Of a stretch of DNA of 64,000 nt, positions 47,701-60,307 are shown piece after piece. The translations under genes were made by a program, and so were the position numbers. The stretch comes from Antedon mediterranea (lineage: Eukaryota; Echinodermata; Crinoidea; Comatulida; Antedonidae). The notes below the pieces were generated by a model. That model was not told where the DNA came from, made no database searches, and saw only the letters and a list, made by a program, of their open reading frames with translations. The stretch lies in contig NC_092673.1 in the NCBI RefSeq assembly GCF_964355755.1, positions 31,191,001-31,255,000 of the forward strand, given 5' to 3'. Positions within the stretch are counted from its first letter, which is position 1; every line of letters starts with the position of its first letter.

Positions 47701-50700
47701 CTTTCTTAAGGAGATCTTTCATGTGGAGAACCTGCCAATAGTATACAAAAGTATTATCATCAGAACAAATACACAGTTTTAACACACATCTTTAAAAATC
47801 TACAATTAACACAAGAATTATTTTAAATATTATTCAATATTACAAAATTAAATTTACATTTCTATGAGAAAATGACCAAAAGGTCACATTTTCAACTTGC
47901 CTGTGGAAGTCTCCTATCAGAGCCTTTTAATCGACTGATGCATTTCTGTAAGAATATTTGTATCTGGCTTTTCTCGCTGCTTGTTGTAAGGTCAACGGTC
48001 GTCAGGGAAGATGAGTTCTCGTCGCATTTCTTTTTTGAGAATGTGAAAACGACAACTGGAAGCTGAGCTTTCTTGCGTAACATTTCAACGAGTGATAAAT
48101 ATACGTTCTTATCCTAAAATAGAGTTCAGAGATGAGTAATGAAAAACAAACATATTTGTGGAAAGGGTATTGAATTGGCTACTACTGTACACAGCTTGTG
48201 AAGAAAAACAAAAACAGTTGTTGTTGTTGTGCTGCATATTCTGTGGTTGGCAAAAAAACAATATGCTCATGGCTGGCTCAACCAAAATTTAAAAAGTTGT
48301 CTCCGGTCTAAATGAGTAGATACATAAATGAACCAACAATAAACAGATGCATTTTTGTTCTACAGTACTTACATTTTTCGAAAATCCGCCTCTTCGATCT
48401 TTAGAACCAAAGCTTTGCGATGATTTAGTCTCCCGATCTTTCTTAGCATTCAAAGCTTTTTTATAACTATACAACGACAGAAAATCTAAAATGTATTCTA
48501 AGCTTTCATTTTCAGCAGTGTTTTTATATAGATTAGGTTATGGTATTTATTAATTAAAGATGGAAAAAAAAAGGGCGAAAGAATTGACAATGAAATCCGA
48601 GTTCACAAGAGGAGTGTGATGGTTGACTATTGTGAGAATGTTATGGCATATAACAATACAACAAGCACTCTCCATTACTCTGGTGGGTGAGGTACAGGAG
48701 AGAAACTCTAGGTCATATATACACCAGTCAACCATATACACAATCCAGTAGAGTATGCCCTGAGGCACTAGTAAACAACATTTATTAATTCAAAAATGGC
48801 AATAACAATGTCATGGAATTGATTTATGGGCAGGTTTTTAAAGTGGCTTCATAGGCATGAACCACATGTAATTTACCTCCGCCAAGGAGGTATATGTAAT
48901 CGGTAGCGTGTGTTTGTTTGTTTGTTTGTTTGTTAGCAAGATTACTCAAAAAGTAATTACAAGATCTTTACCAAAATTAATAGACATATAGATATGTGGT
49001 CAAGGACCATTCCATGGGACCATAGTCCCAATTCTGGACCACTTTTTAGTATACTTTTTTAGACCTGCTAGTGTTAAAAGATAGGACAGAATTTTTCAAA
49101 AGCCGGCGAGCAATCTTAAAGTAACAAGTAAACTGAAATTGCATTTTCTCGAGAACTACTTGTTCAAAAAACTTCATTTTTAAACAAGAGGCAAGAGTTA
49201 TAATTTGTGATTTGTAATTTTAAAACATAATCTGATTTAATGTGCACGTTTTTTGATGCGGGTAGTTTAAAAAACCTATTTCTTTTCAAATTCACTCGTT
49301 TGATTTTCGCGTTGCTGTTCTATTGTTAGCCGACTGAAGCTATTGTTAATTGAAAGGCTTGTTACATAACCATTACACCAAACTCGCATACACATGTTTG
49401 TAATGAAATTAGCCTAAATCACAAACAGCATTAAGACACGCACAAATATATATATATTTTTTTTTTACCGGAGAAATCTTATGTAGGAGAATTTTACAGT
49501 AGGCGGAGGTATGCCCTCTCGGAGTGGCTTTCTAGTTTGAAGATGTATCAGCAACATTTTGATCTTAATGATTGCCTTAGCACCTTACCCTATTGTATCC
49601 ATTTTGTTGTTCTTGTCCACAATCAAGAAAAGTTGGTCACTGGTTTTATTGCTGTTACCAGTGTACAGGTAGTGCTCCAAAGGAACTGGTCGCTTTAATG
49701 TGCTAATTACATAAATATATTTTTGTTTTGTCCTCCTGAAAAAATCAAAATGAAATGGTAATAAATTATAAGAAAAGAAACCAAAATATCTATAAAAATG
49801 GTTTTTTTTTATTTTATTATTTTGTATCATCATTATTTGATTTGGGATTTTAAAAAAAGTTTTTCGACTACATAGATTGGAAATGAAATAAAACTTACCC
49901 AACCCAATTAGCAAATTCCATGGTATTTGGTATCGTGGCACTAAGTAGTATAACATTTACAGTACTGGGTAACATAATGAGAACCTCTTCCCACACAACA
50001 CCTCGCTTTGAAAATAAATAAAATCAGAAAATACAAAAAAATATCCTACAATTTGAAACAAACTCCATAGTGTGAATCATTGGAATTATGGATAAATACG
50101 GTAATTGTAGGTACTAATACTAATGAAAATACAAATATGTAATGCGCCAATTCCAGCAGTAAGTGATCAAAGGCGCGGTGTATGAGAGCTCAATTTGAAA
50201 GAAAAAGATGAGTTTTCAAGGCAGATTTAAAGGCGATAGTAGAAGAACATGATCTAATAGAGGCGGGTAGGTCATTCCACAAGAGAGAGGCAGCAGAAGT
50301 AAAGGTGCTTAGGCCATACGTTTTAGTGTTAAAAGTTGATATGGAAAGGAGATTTTTTGAAGACGAGCGAAGGCGACAGGAAGGTATGTGAAGAGGAAGG
50401 TCAGAGAGATATGAAGGGGATTTGAACGAGAGAGCTTTATAGGTTAAGAGGTTTCCAATAGACATACTTTTGTAAGGACAATCAAAAAATAACTACAATT
50501 TGAAAACAAGCACATGTGAATTATTGAAATCATGTATATATACGGTACATTGTAGGTACTAATAGATATATTTTTTGTAAAGAAAATGAACAAAAATTAC
50601 CTCTGCATCACTAATATAGTGTACTTCATCAAAGATGACCCACTCTAAATCTCTAATAGTATCAGATCCATTGTATAACATTGATCTACAGGAATTATGA

Positions 50701-53700
50701 TAAACAATTTAGTGTGGTAGTAGGAATGAGGTAAGATTATCAGTAAAAATGAAGAGCTTTGTATGTCAAGTAATGGGGTTTAGCCTGGTGTACTAGTTCA
50801 CACAGCCACTGTCACACATTCATTACTTATAGTAGGCCTCATAGTTGCAAAATTAATAAAATGGCTATGTCAACAGTTTATGATTTTACGCTCTAGCGAA
50901 CACAGGATACTCGTCGTCCTCCCCTAACCGTCCTGTTTCGTAAAGTCGCTATTATACAAAATGGTTAAAATCTACAGTACTATATAGCTTGCACAATGAC
51001 TTGCTAACGAAGCTCAAATCCCACTAAAATTATAAAATGTGTATAATAACTAAGACTATTAGAAAACATAATCATTTTATTTGATACCTTAGAATCTCTG
51101 TGGTCATTATGAGACAAGAGGCTTTGTCGTTCAACTGGACATCACCGGTCAGCAGTCCAACATCTTCAAAGGTGTTTCTAAAATCTCTATACTTCTGATT
51201 AGACAATGCCTTGATAGGAGATGTGTATACAGTTCTAAAATGAAGTTATCATTTAATTAAATCATTTATATATATTTAATTTAGGTGTATTGACAAGAAC
51301 AAAATTTGTTTTTGATAACACATGAGATGCTGTATTACCAAATATTCCTATGGTACTGGGAAAATATTGTTGTATGTAGAGATACAGCACTGAGTATCGG
51401 GTAGTAAAATTCAAATGAGTAAAGTTTACACATACTTGGTTCCATGTTTGAGAGATAGAGCAATCGCGTACTCGGCTACAACCGTCTTTCCAGCTGACGT
51501 GTGTGCCGACACAAACACGCTCTCGTGGTTCTCAAGACAAAGAATGGCTTGCTTCTGGAACACATCCAACTCAAATGGCCACTGAAGAGAACAGAAGACA
51601 AAGATATGAAGCAAATCGAACACAATTTTGATGTATAACGTGATAAAGTATAATAAGAATTGTTTTACAGAATAAAGCCTTAAAACCTACTTTTAATATA
51701 TTCACAATTATTATCTAATTCATTGTGTGATAAAATGTATCCAACAAGAATTTGAACGTGCTCAGACACGAAGCCCCTGTGGTCTAATGTTTATGATGCT
51801 CGCTTTGTCAGCATGATGTCACAGGTTTCAGTCCTGTCAGGGAATTTTATGGGATCAATTTATGGGACTATATTATCAATTGCAATGATGTTACAGTGTC
51901 CCAGATTTAAACTTTGTTTAAATCTATTTAACTTCCATGTGTTAACAGTACCCTTGATTTATTAATGAGTATTTTCGTTTTATTTTCAATTTGGCAACTA
52001 CAGGGGCAATGTGCATGTTGGTATGACAAAATCAAATGCTATGCATGAACGAAAGCAAAATGTCTACACTTACCTGGTAAGCCATATTTGGTATCTTTTT
52101 ATAAAAGTCACCAACAGGGGCCGTGACATCCACCTTGATGGCCCATTCCTTTTTAGCAGGTTCTGCTTTTACGGTCTCTGTTGGCCTAGATATTTCATCA
52201 GCCTGTTGGTCAAATAAATCTACAACATTGTAAGAATACTTTACCATGTTGTAAAGATATTTATTTAGATTTATAAATAATTTTATTTACATACACGTTG
52301 GAGGACATCTTCTAATAACTCGGCATCTTTTCCATCATCTTCTGTGGGTGTGTTGTTCTAAGAATTATGGAATATTATTCATATTATAGCAATGTCATAT
52401 CAGGGAAATCTATATTCAGAGAGAGACAGAGGCCTCTTGATATTAATGTTAAAAGAATAGAGAGGGCACGCTATTTAATATCTCATATGGAAGATACAGA
52501 TTTTAATATAATAAGCTTTTGTGACGAGACCAATATCAACCAATACCTGTTCACTTGTTTTTTCATCCTCTTCATCTTCCTCATCCCCAAGGTCAAATTC
52601 ATCATCTAAGGTCATAAGGTCAGTCAGTTTCAAGACTGCTTCAAGCGGTGTTGTTCCATTATCAGTCGCATCTTTAAAACACATTCCATTCTCAAACCCA
52701 GGAGGAACGGTCAGAAGATCTTTATGAAAAAAAACACAATATATTATAACAAACCTAATTATATTCTTGACAATTGATTGGTTGATTTTGTATCATATGG
52801 CAGGGGTCAAAGCTTATCTAGCCCATCATTAATCATTAGTAAAACATTTTTAAAAACAAGCATGAGTATATTCTCAGCGGATTTGTGCCACTTCATCTGA
52901 TTTGACTCAAAAATTTACCATCATCATCAAAATTAACTTGAATTGATTCAGTGATTGCATCAATGGATGGTTCGTCAAGACCTCCAGGCCAGAACGGTTT
53001 GTTAGATGAATGACCTCTTACTGCGTCTACTGGTGCACCAGGCTGCCGGAGCATTGACAAGGAGTTTTGAGCAGTAAATCCTGTGTTTTCTAGTGGCACC
53101 TACATAGAGTAAAATTAGTTCTGATAATATTATGATACAGTCCTATTCTTAAGCTCTGTCTCCACTATCAAACTAGTTTGACAAAAAAGTGTGATGTGCC
53201 CAAATATTGTAGTGATATGACATCATCATGTCAATATACAGTATGGGCACACCACATTTTTTTGTCACATAAAGTTTGATAGTGTAGATAGGGCTTTAGA
53301 GATTAGAAGAATATTTATATTATGGTATCAAACCTCACCTCTTTAAATTCAAGTAGTTCGCCTGTTGTTTGGTTTCTCTCAACTTGCAACTTGTACTGTA
53401 GAGGGCAAGCTTCAACATTGAATAAACTCTCAACATTTTTTTCTCTTTCCCAAAACCTAAAAAGACAATTTAATGATTAAAGAACTTGAACTGCAGTGTT
53501 ACCTGTAAGGGGCCAAATGTACCTGGGGTGCAATAGTAGTATACAACTGATCTCACTTTTGAGCACGCTCCACCTTATGTATGGGTAAACGTTCTGGAGT
53601 GTTAAGGTATTCTGCTATCTGGGATTCCAGGCTTTTGAGAACGGGAGGTGGTCCAACAGGAAGCTGGAAAAAATAATTTATTACATTTACAAAATGTAAT

Positions 53701-54350
53701 TTTTAATATATAAACACCCAGCAATTAACAATACCAAATTAATCTTTCGGAGTATAATAATATAATAATACATTTTTTTTTATATAGCGCATTTTAAGTA
53801 AAACAAATCAATCCCAGTTTTCAAAAAAGACTTACTGTTGTTATTGTGGGCATGAAGTCCTCATTATTTACTTCAACTGTCTGCACATTGTTACCCAACC
53901 CACACTGTACCAATCGGAACTTCATCTTTTCTATTTCATTTATATCTAAATTAGAATTAAATTTTTTTAAATATATTAATAAAGCAAAATCAAATTCAAG
54001 GTTTTATTTCTGACAAGAGGTATATAATGGAAGATTCATTATTCTAATTTTGAGATATTACTTGTGTGTAGGCTACCTGTACCTTTTCACATTTGAGTAC
54101 TAGGCCCACACATAGCCCGATTGGGAAATTCCCATATGTAACGCAACTCTAGCAGGCGGGGACGCAGCTGCTTGTGGACAGGATACCAGCCTAGTAGGCT
54201 TAGGCTTAGCACCTACATTTTTCATCCATTCAAAGGCCTCATTTTAAAAATCAACATGGATTAATTAATATTTTATCATATGTTCATACGATTAAAACGA
54301 AGTTATAATAGCTATTCACCTGTACATTGCTTATTTTCCTGATAAGCCAT
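41750..54350 (-). CDS. SKIV2L: SKI2 RNA helicase (SKIV2L)
   Basis: Complete 1242-aa protein (human 1246), 24 coding exons (minus strand, 5' to 3'): 54350-54320, 53945-53836, 53663-53557, 53456-53339, 53099-52919, 52719-52547, 52357-52295, 52202-52074, 51581-51436, 51234-51088, 50685-50601, 50005-49899, 49735-49589, 48466-48373, 48113-47901, 47731-47621, 47147-46917, 46397-46122, 44878-44505, 44327-44117, 43926-43816, 43328-43110, 42777-42637, 41953-41750. All are GT-AG except a GC donor after 47901. N-terminal SKI3/SKI8-binding arm; AHTSAGKT (330-337, ATP binding); DEVH box (421-424); SAT (452-454); [32 protein letters not shown] (696-705); arch insertion; C-terminal DSHCT-type domain ending [18 protein letters not shown]. 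As the helicase of the cytosolic SKI complex it unwinds and threads mRNA into the exosome for 3'-5' decay. Nothing is broken. Confidence 0.96.
42340..42485. mobile_element. MITE family A, copy 4
   Basis: CTAAAGCTTTGTCTACGCTAT and ATAGTGTAGACAGAGCTTAAG ends. It lies in the last intron of SKI2 and abuts a tRNA-SINE fragment (42486-42550). Confidence 0.85.
42486..42552 (-). mobile_element. tRNA-SINE body fragment, copy 3
   Basis: Bases reading TTGAGACTTAGGGAGTGGAG then TCATGAGTTACAACCCTGGC match the body of the SINE at 46690-46755 without the tRNA head. It sits directly beside a family-A MITE. Confidence 0.65.
43342..43425 (-). pseudogene. Partial duplicate of a SKI2 exon inside the next intron
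   Basis: Blocks CTGTGTCAGAATTAACT and CCTTTCAGTAGCAGGGACATG repeat parts of the exon at 43110-43328 (CTGTGTCAGTATTAACT and CCTTTCAGTAGCAGCGACATG at about 43226-43305). The order is the same but the segments between are shortened, so it cannot code for the full segment. It lies between exons 43816-43926 and 43110-43328. Confidence 0.7.
45050..45630 (+). mobile_element. Degenerate LINE reverse-transcriptase 3' fragment
   Basis: Pieces of a non-LTR RT C-terminus: [14 protein letters not shown] (frame 1), [15 protein letters not shown] into [20 protein letters not shown] (frame 2), then [15 protein letters not shown] (frame 3), ending in a GAT microsatellite (45607-45623). At least two frameshifts kill it. 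It is antisense to SKI2, in a large intron. The YNSELW and GRPKTTW motifs and the microsatellite tail suggest an RTE/Daphne-like clade, but the clade is a guess. Confidence 0.75.
45825..46112. repeat. ATCATC/ATTATC-type minisatellite
   Basis: Many copies of TCATCATCATTGTTATCATT plus CTCAACACTG in variable order, ending only a few bases before the splice donor of the 46122-46397 exon of SKI2. ORFs on both strands (Ile/Val and Met/Thr runs) are low-complexity artefacts. Confidence 0.9.
46660..46835 (-). mobile_element. tRNA-derived SINE, copy 2
   Basis: Read on the minus strand: AGCTTGGTGGTTAACATACT, B box GGGTTCAATCATGAC, TGCCAGGGTTGTAACTCACG and AGCCTCAAATGAGACTTAG. This is the same family as 37307-37560, inserted in the sense orientation of SKI2. 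Confidence 0.75.
47203..47410. mobile_element. MITE-like element with ~38-bp inverted ends
   Basis: The left end GCCAACTCGGACAGCATCAT (continuing ACGACGAGGCCAGACAAA) is the inverted complement, with about seven mismatches, of the right end TTTGTCGGTCCTCGGCGTAT (continuing GACTCTGTCTGAGTTGGC). The inside shows no coding. It lies in an SKI2 intron. Confidence 0.7.
47897..47904 (-). other. Non-canonical GC-AG splice donor in SKI2
   Basis: The exon ends CAG and the intron begins GCAAGT. Protein similarity (RLPQ then VLHMKDLL) fixes the junction, no GT fits the phase, and read-through meets a stop two codons later. AG|GCAAGT is the strong-consensus form of natural GC-AG introns. Confidence 0.85.
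48880..49540. mobile_element. Dispersed element with CCTCCGCC ends
   Basis: Starts TTACCTCCGCCAAGGAGGTA, then a GTTT microsatellite (48909-48934) and TTAGCAAGATTACTCAAAAA. It ends GTAGGCGGAGGTATGCCCTC TCGGAGTGGCTTTCTAGTTT. The ends are partly inverted (CCTCCGCC / GGCGGAGG). I recognise this as the style of a widespread invertebrate repeat, but I cannot name the family. It lies in an SKI2 intron; no coding was seen. Confidence 0.6.
50175..50470 (-). mobile_element. LINE reverse-transcriptase C-terminal fragment
   Basis: A 91-aa minus-strand frame (50190-50465) carries the typical LINE tail pattern: [18 protein letters not shown], then [37 protein letters not shown]. This is the end of the RT-containing ORF2 of CR1/L2-like elements. 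It is 5'-truncated, has no adjoining RT core, and lies in an intron of SKI2 in sense orientation. Confidence 0.8.
51770..51862 (+). mobile_element. tRNA-like SINE fragment of another type
   Basis: CCCTGTGGTCTAATGTTTAT resembles a tRNA A-box region, and ACAGGTTTCAGTCCTGTCAG resembles a B box. No clear tail is visible. It lies in an intron of SKI2. Evidence is weak. Confidence 0.4.
53151..53298. mobile_element. MITE family A, copy 5
   Basis: AAGCTCTGTCTCCACTATCA and TGATAGTGTAGATAGGGCTTT ends around the conserved GTGATGTGCCCAAATA core. It lies in a 5' intron of SKI2. Confidence 0.85.
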
Positions 54351-55234
54351 CGTCTTTCTTTATACTTTCTTTGAAACATGCCACCGAACAAACCCACCCC
54401 ACACGTACACACTGTGTACTCTCAACTAGCGATACAATTGCCGGAAGACAAAGCGTCAGCTAGACGTCGTATTCTGATTTGACGCGTTACAATAAATCCA
54501 CTCCGAGTTTTTTTAATACATTATTTTTTTTCTACCATAAATGCGGCAAAAGCAGCAAATTTTCCCATATAATGCTGCAGTTCTTCTGCTTTACAATCAA
54601 ACACATTTCTTGTATTACGTTTTTAACTTGATACTGTACCGCATCATTGTTTTACATTTTGCCCTGTTCACCTTTTTATTTGTCAGGAAAAATAAAAATG
54701 ATGTATAATGTATTTTTTGTTTAATTTTATTTGTCAATCAGACGAAAGAAGAATTGTTTTTCTCTCACTTAAATTATAAATAATAATAATATATATTTAT
54801 TTATCTGGATGACCAAACTTAAAGCCTTGGCTTAATGCGTCCTCCTCACACAATAATTTTTAATAATTATGTTCTGTATCAATGTAATTAGTGAAACAAT
54901 AAACTTGAATACTAGATATTAATATTATCAGGGAAGAGTGAAATTGATTTCACTCTTCTCTGATATTATTTAGTTTTTAAAGGTTTTCCAGCATGCACAG
55001 CCCATTTTTTTTTTATTACGAGCACAATCAAATGCCTAGAAAATATCTAATTAACAAACAAAAATCTCAAAAAAACTTTATCCTATTCATCATCCTATTT
55101 ATTAAATCCTCCATGATATTTATTGACAATATTACTACACTGCATGATCAAATTTACACATAAAGTTAGTTTGGTTATCGTTTTTACAATTTTTTTTACA
55201 TTATTTACATTTAATATATAAAAAATTCAATATT
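54351..55234. other. Spacer between SKI2 start and MORN5 stop
   Basis: The SKI2 promoter and 5' UTR and the MORN5 3' UTR must lie here. AT-rich; an inverted pair AGTGAAATTGATTTCACT occurs near 54931-54948. On the minus strand ATTAAA at about 55209-55214, just after the MORN5 stop, could be a polyadenylation signal. No coding was seen. Confidence 0.5.
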
Positions 55235-57109
<1,875 letters not shown>

Positions 57110-58197
57110 GTTTAAAGTTCCTATGACTACGGCAAAGGTTGGCGGAATATCAGATTATTTTTTACCCAATTTAATTTATAAACAAGAATTAAAAGCGCGT
57201 TATACACAACAGACAAATCATTATTGTACAGTTTCTGTGCAACAATTTATTATGACATTTGAATCAATTGAATTCATATTACAATTTTAAAAACAGGTGG
57301 CTTAAATTAAAATACAAATATACAAACAATTTTGAATATTAAAAAAAAATCTTTCAAAATACATTTCCTTGTCTTTTCAGTACAGGTGAACTATTTACAT
57401 AACAGTTATGTGTTTTAAAGCTAAAACATACACATATTTAATATGTATATTAAAATAAAATATGAATGAATTCTCAATCGCAAATATTGGCTCATATTAC
57501 CATTTCATTTCTCGGCAGTTTAGAGTCTCTGCTCCCACATTTAAAAATTAATCGTACAAACATTTTTTTCAGTTAAAAAAGTCAAATATCAAGGTAAATT
57601 TTTCTCTAATAACTGTAAATTTGTAAAAACACTTTTTCAAGCTATTTATAGGCTATGTATACAAAATATTGTAAAATACAAGTTTTAACTTAAAAGGGCC
57701 TCTTTTGCAGTTCCACATCATACCAAGATAAACTGAATAACTTTATAGAACTATTTATCCCATATAAACAAACAGCATCTCACCTCTAATAATATAAAAA
57801 AAATAAATGTTGTACCAAAACGTTGTGCCTCTTTTTCTTGTAGTTACAAGTTTACCCTATTACATTAAGGTGAATAATAATTGCATGACTATTACACAAA
57901 TAATTTAAAGTACTAATTAAAACTATATTTATACAAATAAATGTAAACGTTTTGCCTCTTTTTAGTTACATGGTTTCCCTATTAATTTTCAATGTCATTA
58001 CATCAAGGTGAATCACACATATAAAATTATTACACAAATAATTAAAGTGACTATTCATACAATATACAGTCAACTCTTCAAAAACTTTCAGAAAACCAGA
58101 AACTCCCCCAATACCAGACTTTTCTTGAGGTCAAAAGCCTCGTCCCAAATTCTTTTTTTACCATTAAAAACACATTTGGAATACCAGACTTTCCTGA

Positions 58198-58338
58198 AAA
58201 CCATCAAACTGTATGTGAATGTGATGTGCTCATATGGACATGATGTCATATTACTACCATATTTGGGTATATCATTACCATATTTGGGCACATCACACAT
58301 GTTTTTCAAACTAGTTTGATAGTGTAGACAGAGCTTTA
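58198..58338. mobile_element. MITE family A, copy 6 (left end degraded)
   Basis: The right end TTTGATAGTGTAGACAGAGC is intact and the core GTGATGTGCTCATATGGAC is clear, but the left TIR is reduced to CATCAAACTG. It is intergenic, between MORN5 and SLC44A. Confidence 0.75.
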
Positions 58339-58639
58339 GGCTATCTGAAGAATCAAAACCATGAGTATTGGGATAGTTGACTTATACAAAATAAATGTTG
58401 TACTGTGAACGTATAAGTAACAAGGTGAATAATGACTGCTATATACATATTATTACAAAGAAATACTTATTATAGAACTACCCATACCTTTTATAAATGT
58501 CCTACAGAACTTATGCCTCTTTTTTACAAGGTAACCCTAGTCAAAGGTGATTAATATTGCATTGTATATATTTACAAAACTATAACTCACATAACTATAA
58601 CACTCTGTGTATGGAAGGACATTTGTATTAAAAATTTAA

Positions 58640-59490
58640 AATATTACTGTATTTGAGTAACTATTATCCCAAGCTCGGGTATAATATCACCCCACAATTT
58701 AGGCTATTTTTAGATACAATTGTCTAGTAACTTTTAATGAATGCAATTCAAGTATAACCCCACCCCATAATTTAGGCTATTTTCAGACACAAGTGCCTGG
58801 TAACTTTTAATGAATGCAATTCAAGTATAACCCCACCCCACAATTTAGGCTATTTTTAGATACAATTGCCTAGTAACATTTAATGAATGCAATTCAAGTA
58901 TAACCCCACCCCATAATTTAGGCTATTTTCAGACACAAGTGCCTGGTAACTTTTAATGAATGCAATTCAAGTATAACCCCACCCCACAATTTAGGCTATT
59001 TTCAGACACAAGTGCCTGGTAACTTTTAATGAATGCAATTCAAGTATAACCCCACCCCATAATTTAGGCTATTTTCAGACACAAGTGCCTGGTAACTTTT
59101 AATGAATGCAATTCAAGTATAACCCCACCCCATAATTTAGGCTATTTTCAGACACAAGTGCCTGGTAACTTTTAATGAATGCAATTCAAGTATAACCCCA
59201 CCCCACAATTTAGGCTATTTTCAGACACAAGTGCCTGGTAACTTTTAATGAATTCAATTCAAGTATAACCCCACCGCATAATTTTGGCTATTTTCAGACA
59301 CAAGTGTCTAGTAACTTTTAATGAATGCAATTCAAGTATAACCCCACCCCATAATTTAGGCTATTTTCAGACACAAGTGTCTAGTAACTTTTAATGAATG
59401 CAATTCAAGTATAACCCAACCCATAATTTAGGATATTTTCAGACACAAGTGCCTGGTAACTTTTAATTCAAGTATAATCCCATCCCTGCT
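58640..59490. repeat. 74-bp tandem satellite
   Basis: About 11 copies of a 74-bp unit reading CATAATTTAGGCTATTTTCA GACACAAGTGCCTGGTAACT TTTAATGAATGCAATTCAAG TATAACCCCACCCC. CACAATTT and CATAATTT forms partly alternate. It is degenerate at both ends. Confidence 0.95.
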
Positions 59491-60307
59491 TTCCTCCAAA
59501 ATGTTATACTCAAGACAAGACAAATTATTTACAAACTAACTATTTCCAGCCTCTTTTTGGTTTCTTCATTCAATGGTCATTATATAAACATTATACAAAT
59601 ATAATTATATAGACTGTATTATAATTAATAATATTATTATACAGGAGCATGTTTTGTTTCTTAACAGTTAATTTTGAGGTAGAATTCCATAACGAAAACA
59701 CCAATATGATAAGAAATATTTTTCCTGTTTAGTTTTTAATGATTGTTAGCACACAAACTTTATTCTCTGATATTATCTGATTGGATAAAACCATCTTCAT
59801 AATTATTTTAATTAAAACAAAAAGGAATTTAGAAATGGTCCTACAATCAAGAAATGGACTAACTACAGCATCTGGGTTCAAACCTGAATAAGGTACAATT
59901 TCTTATTTATCTTTTTTTACATACTTATCTTACAGTACATTTTTTCAAATAACAAATCTACCCTAATGTGGATAAAATATTAAAAACAATTTCAATTCTT
60001 CTTTAAATATATTATATTAAATCAAAACAATATTTAAACATAAAGTGCTATTCCTTTATAAACTTTATTGGACGGTCATATAATTACACATTATAGGTTT
60101 TGCACACATCTACTACTATTGTTATACCTACTGTAAATGAAATATTCTAACAATTCAACATTTTCATTAATATATTAAATTAAAACAATACTTAAAAATT
60201 ATATTCCTCTTTTTATAAACTTATTTTATTAGCGTCGGATGTTTCAAATTTATTATCTTTTTTTTGGACGGTGGTAAATTTTTGGAGCACAATACAATAT
60301 ACATCTT

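Larger units (their letters stand above)
57110..60307. other. Repeat-rich spacer between MORN5 and SLC44A
   Basis: Besides the MITE (58198-58338) and the 74-bp satellite (58640-59490), there are loose repeats that begin TGCCTCTTTTT and continue with ACAAGGTTTACCCTATTA, AAGGTGAAT and TATTACACAAATAATTAAAG (about 57825, 57950, 58505). The right end should hold the SLC44A 3' UTR; an AATAAA (minus strand) lies at about 60225-60230, roughly 80 bp past its stop. No coding exon was found. Confidence 0.55.

Noticed and set aside
48466-48485. Alternative SKI2 acceptor at 48485
   Set aside because: It gives the wrong phase with the 49589 donor and a stop codon; the acceptor before 48466 restores TIGYKKAL and matches the family.
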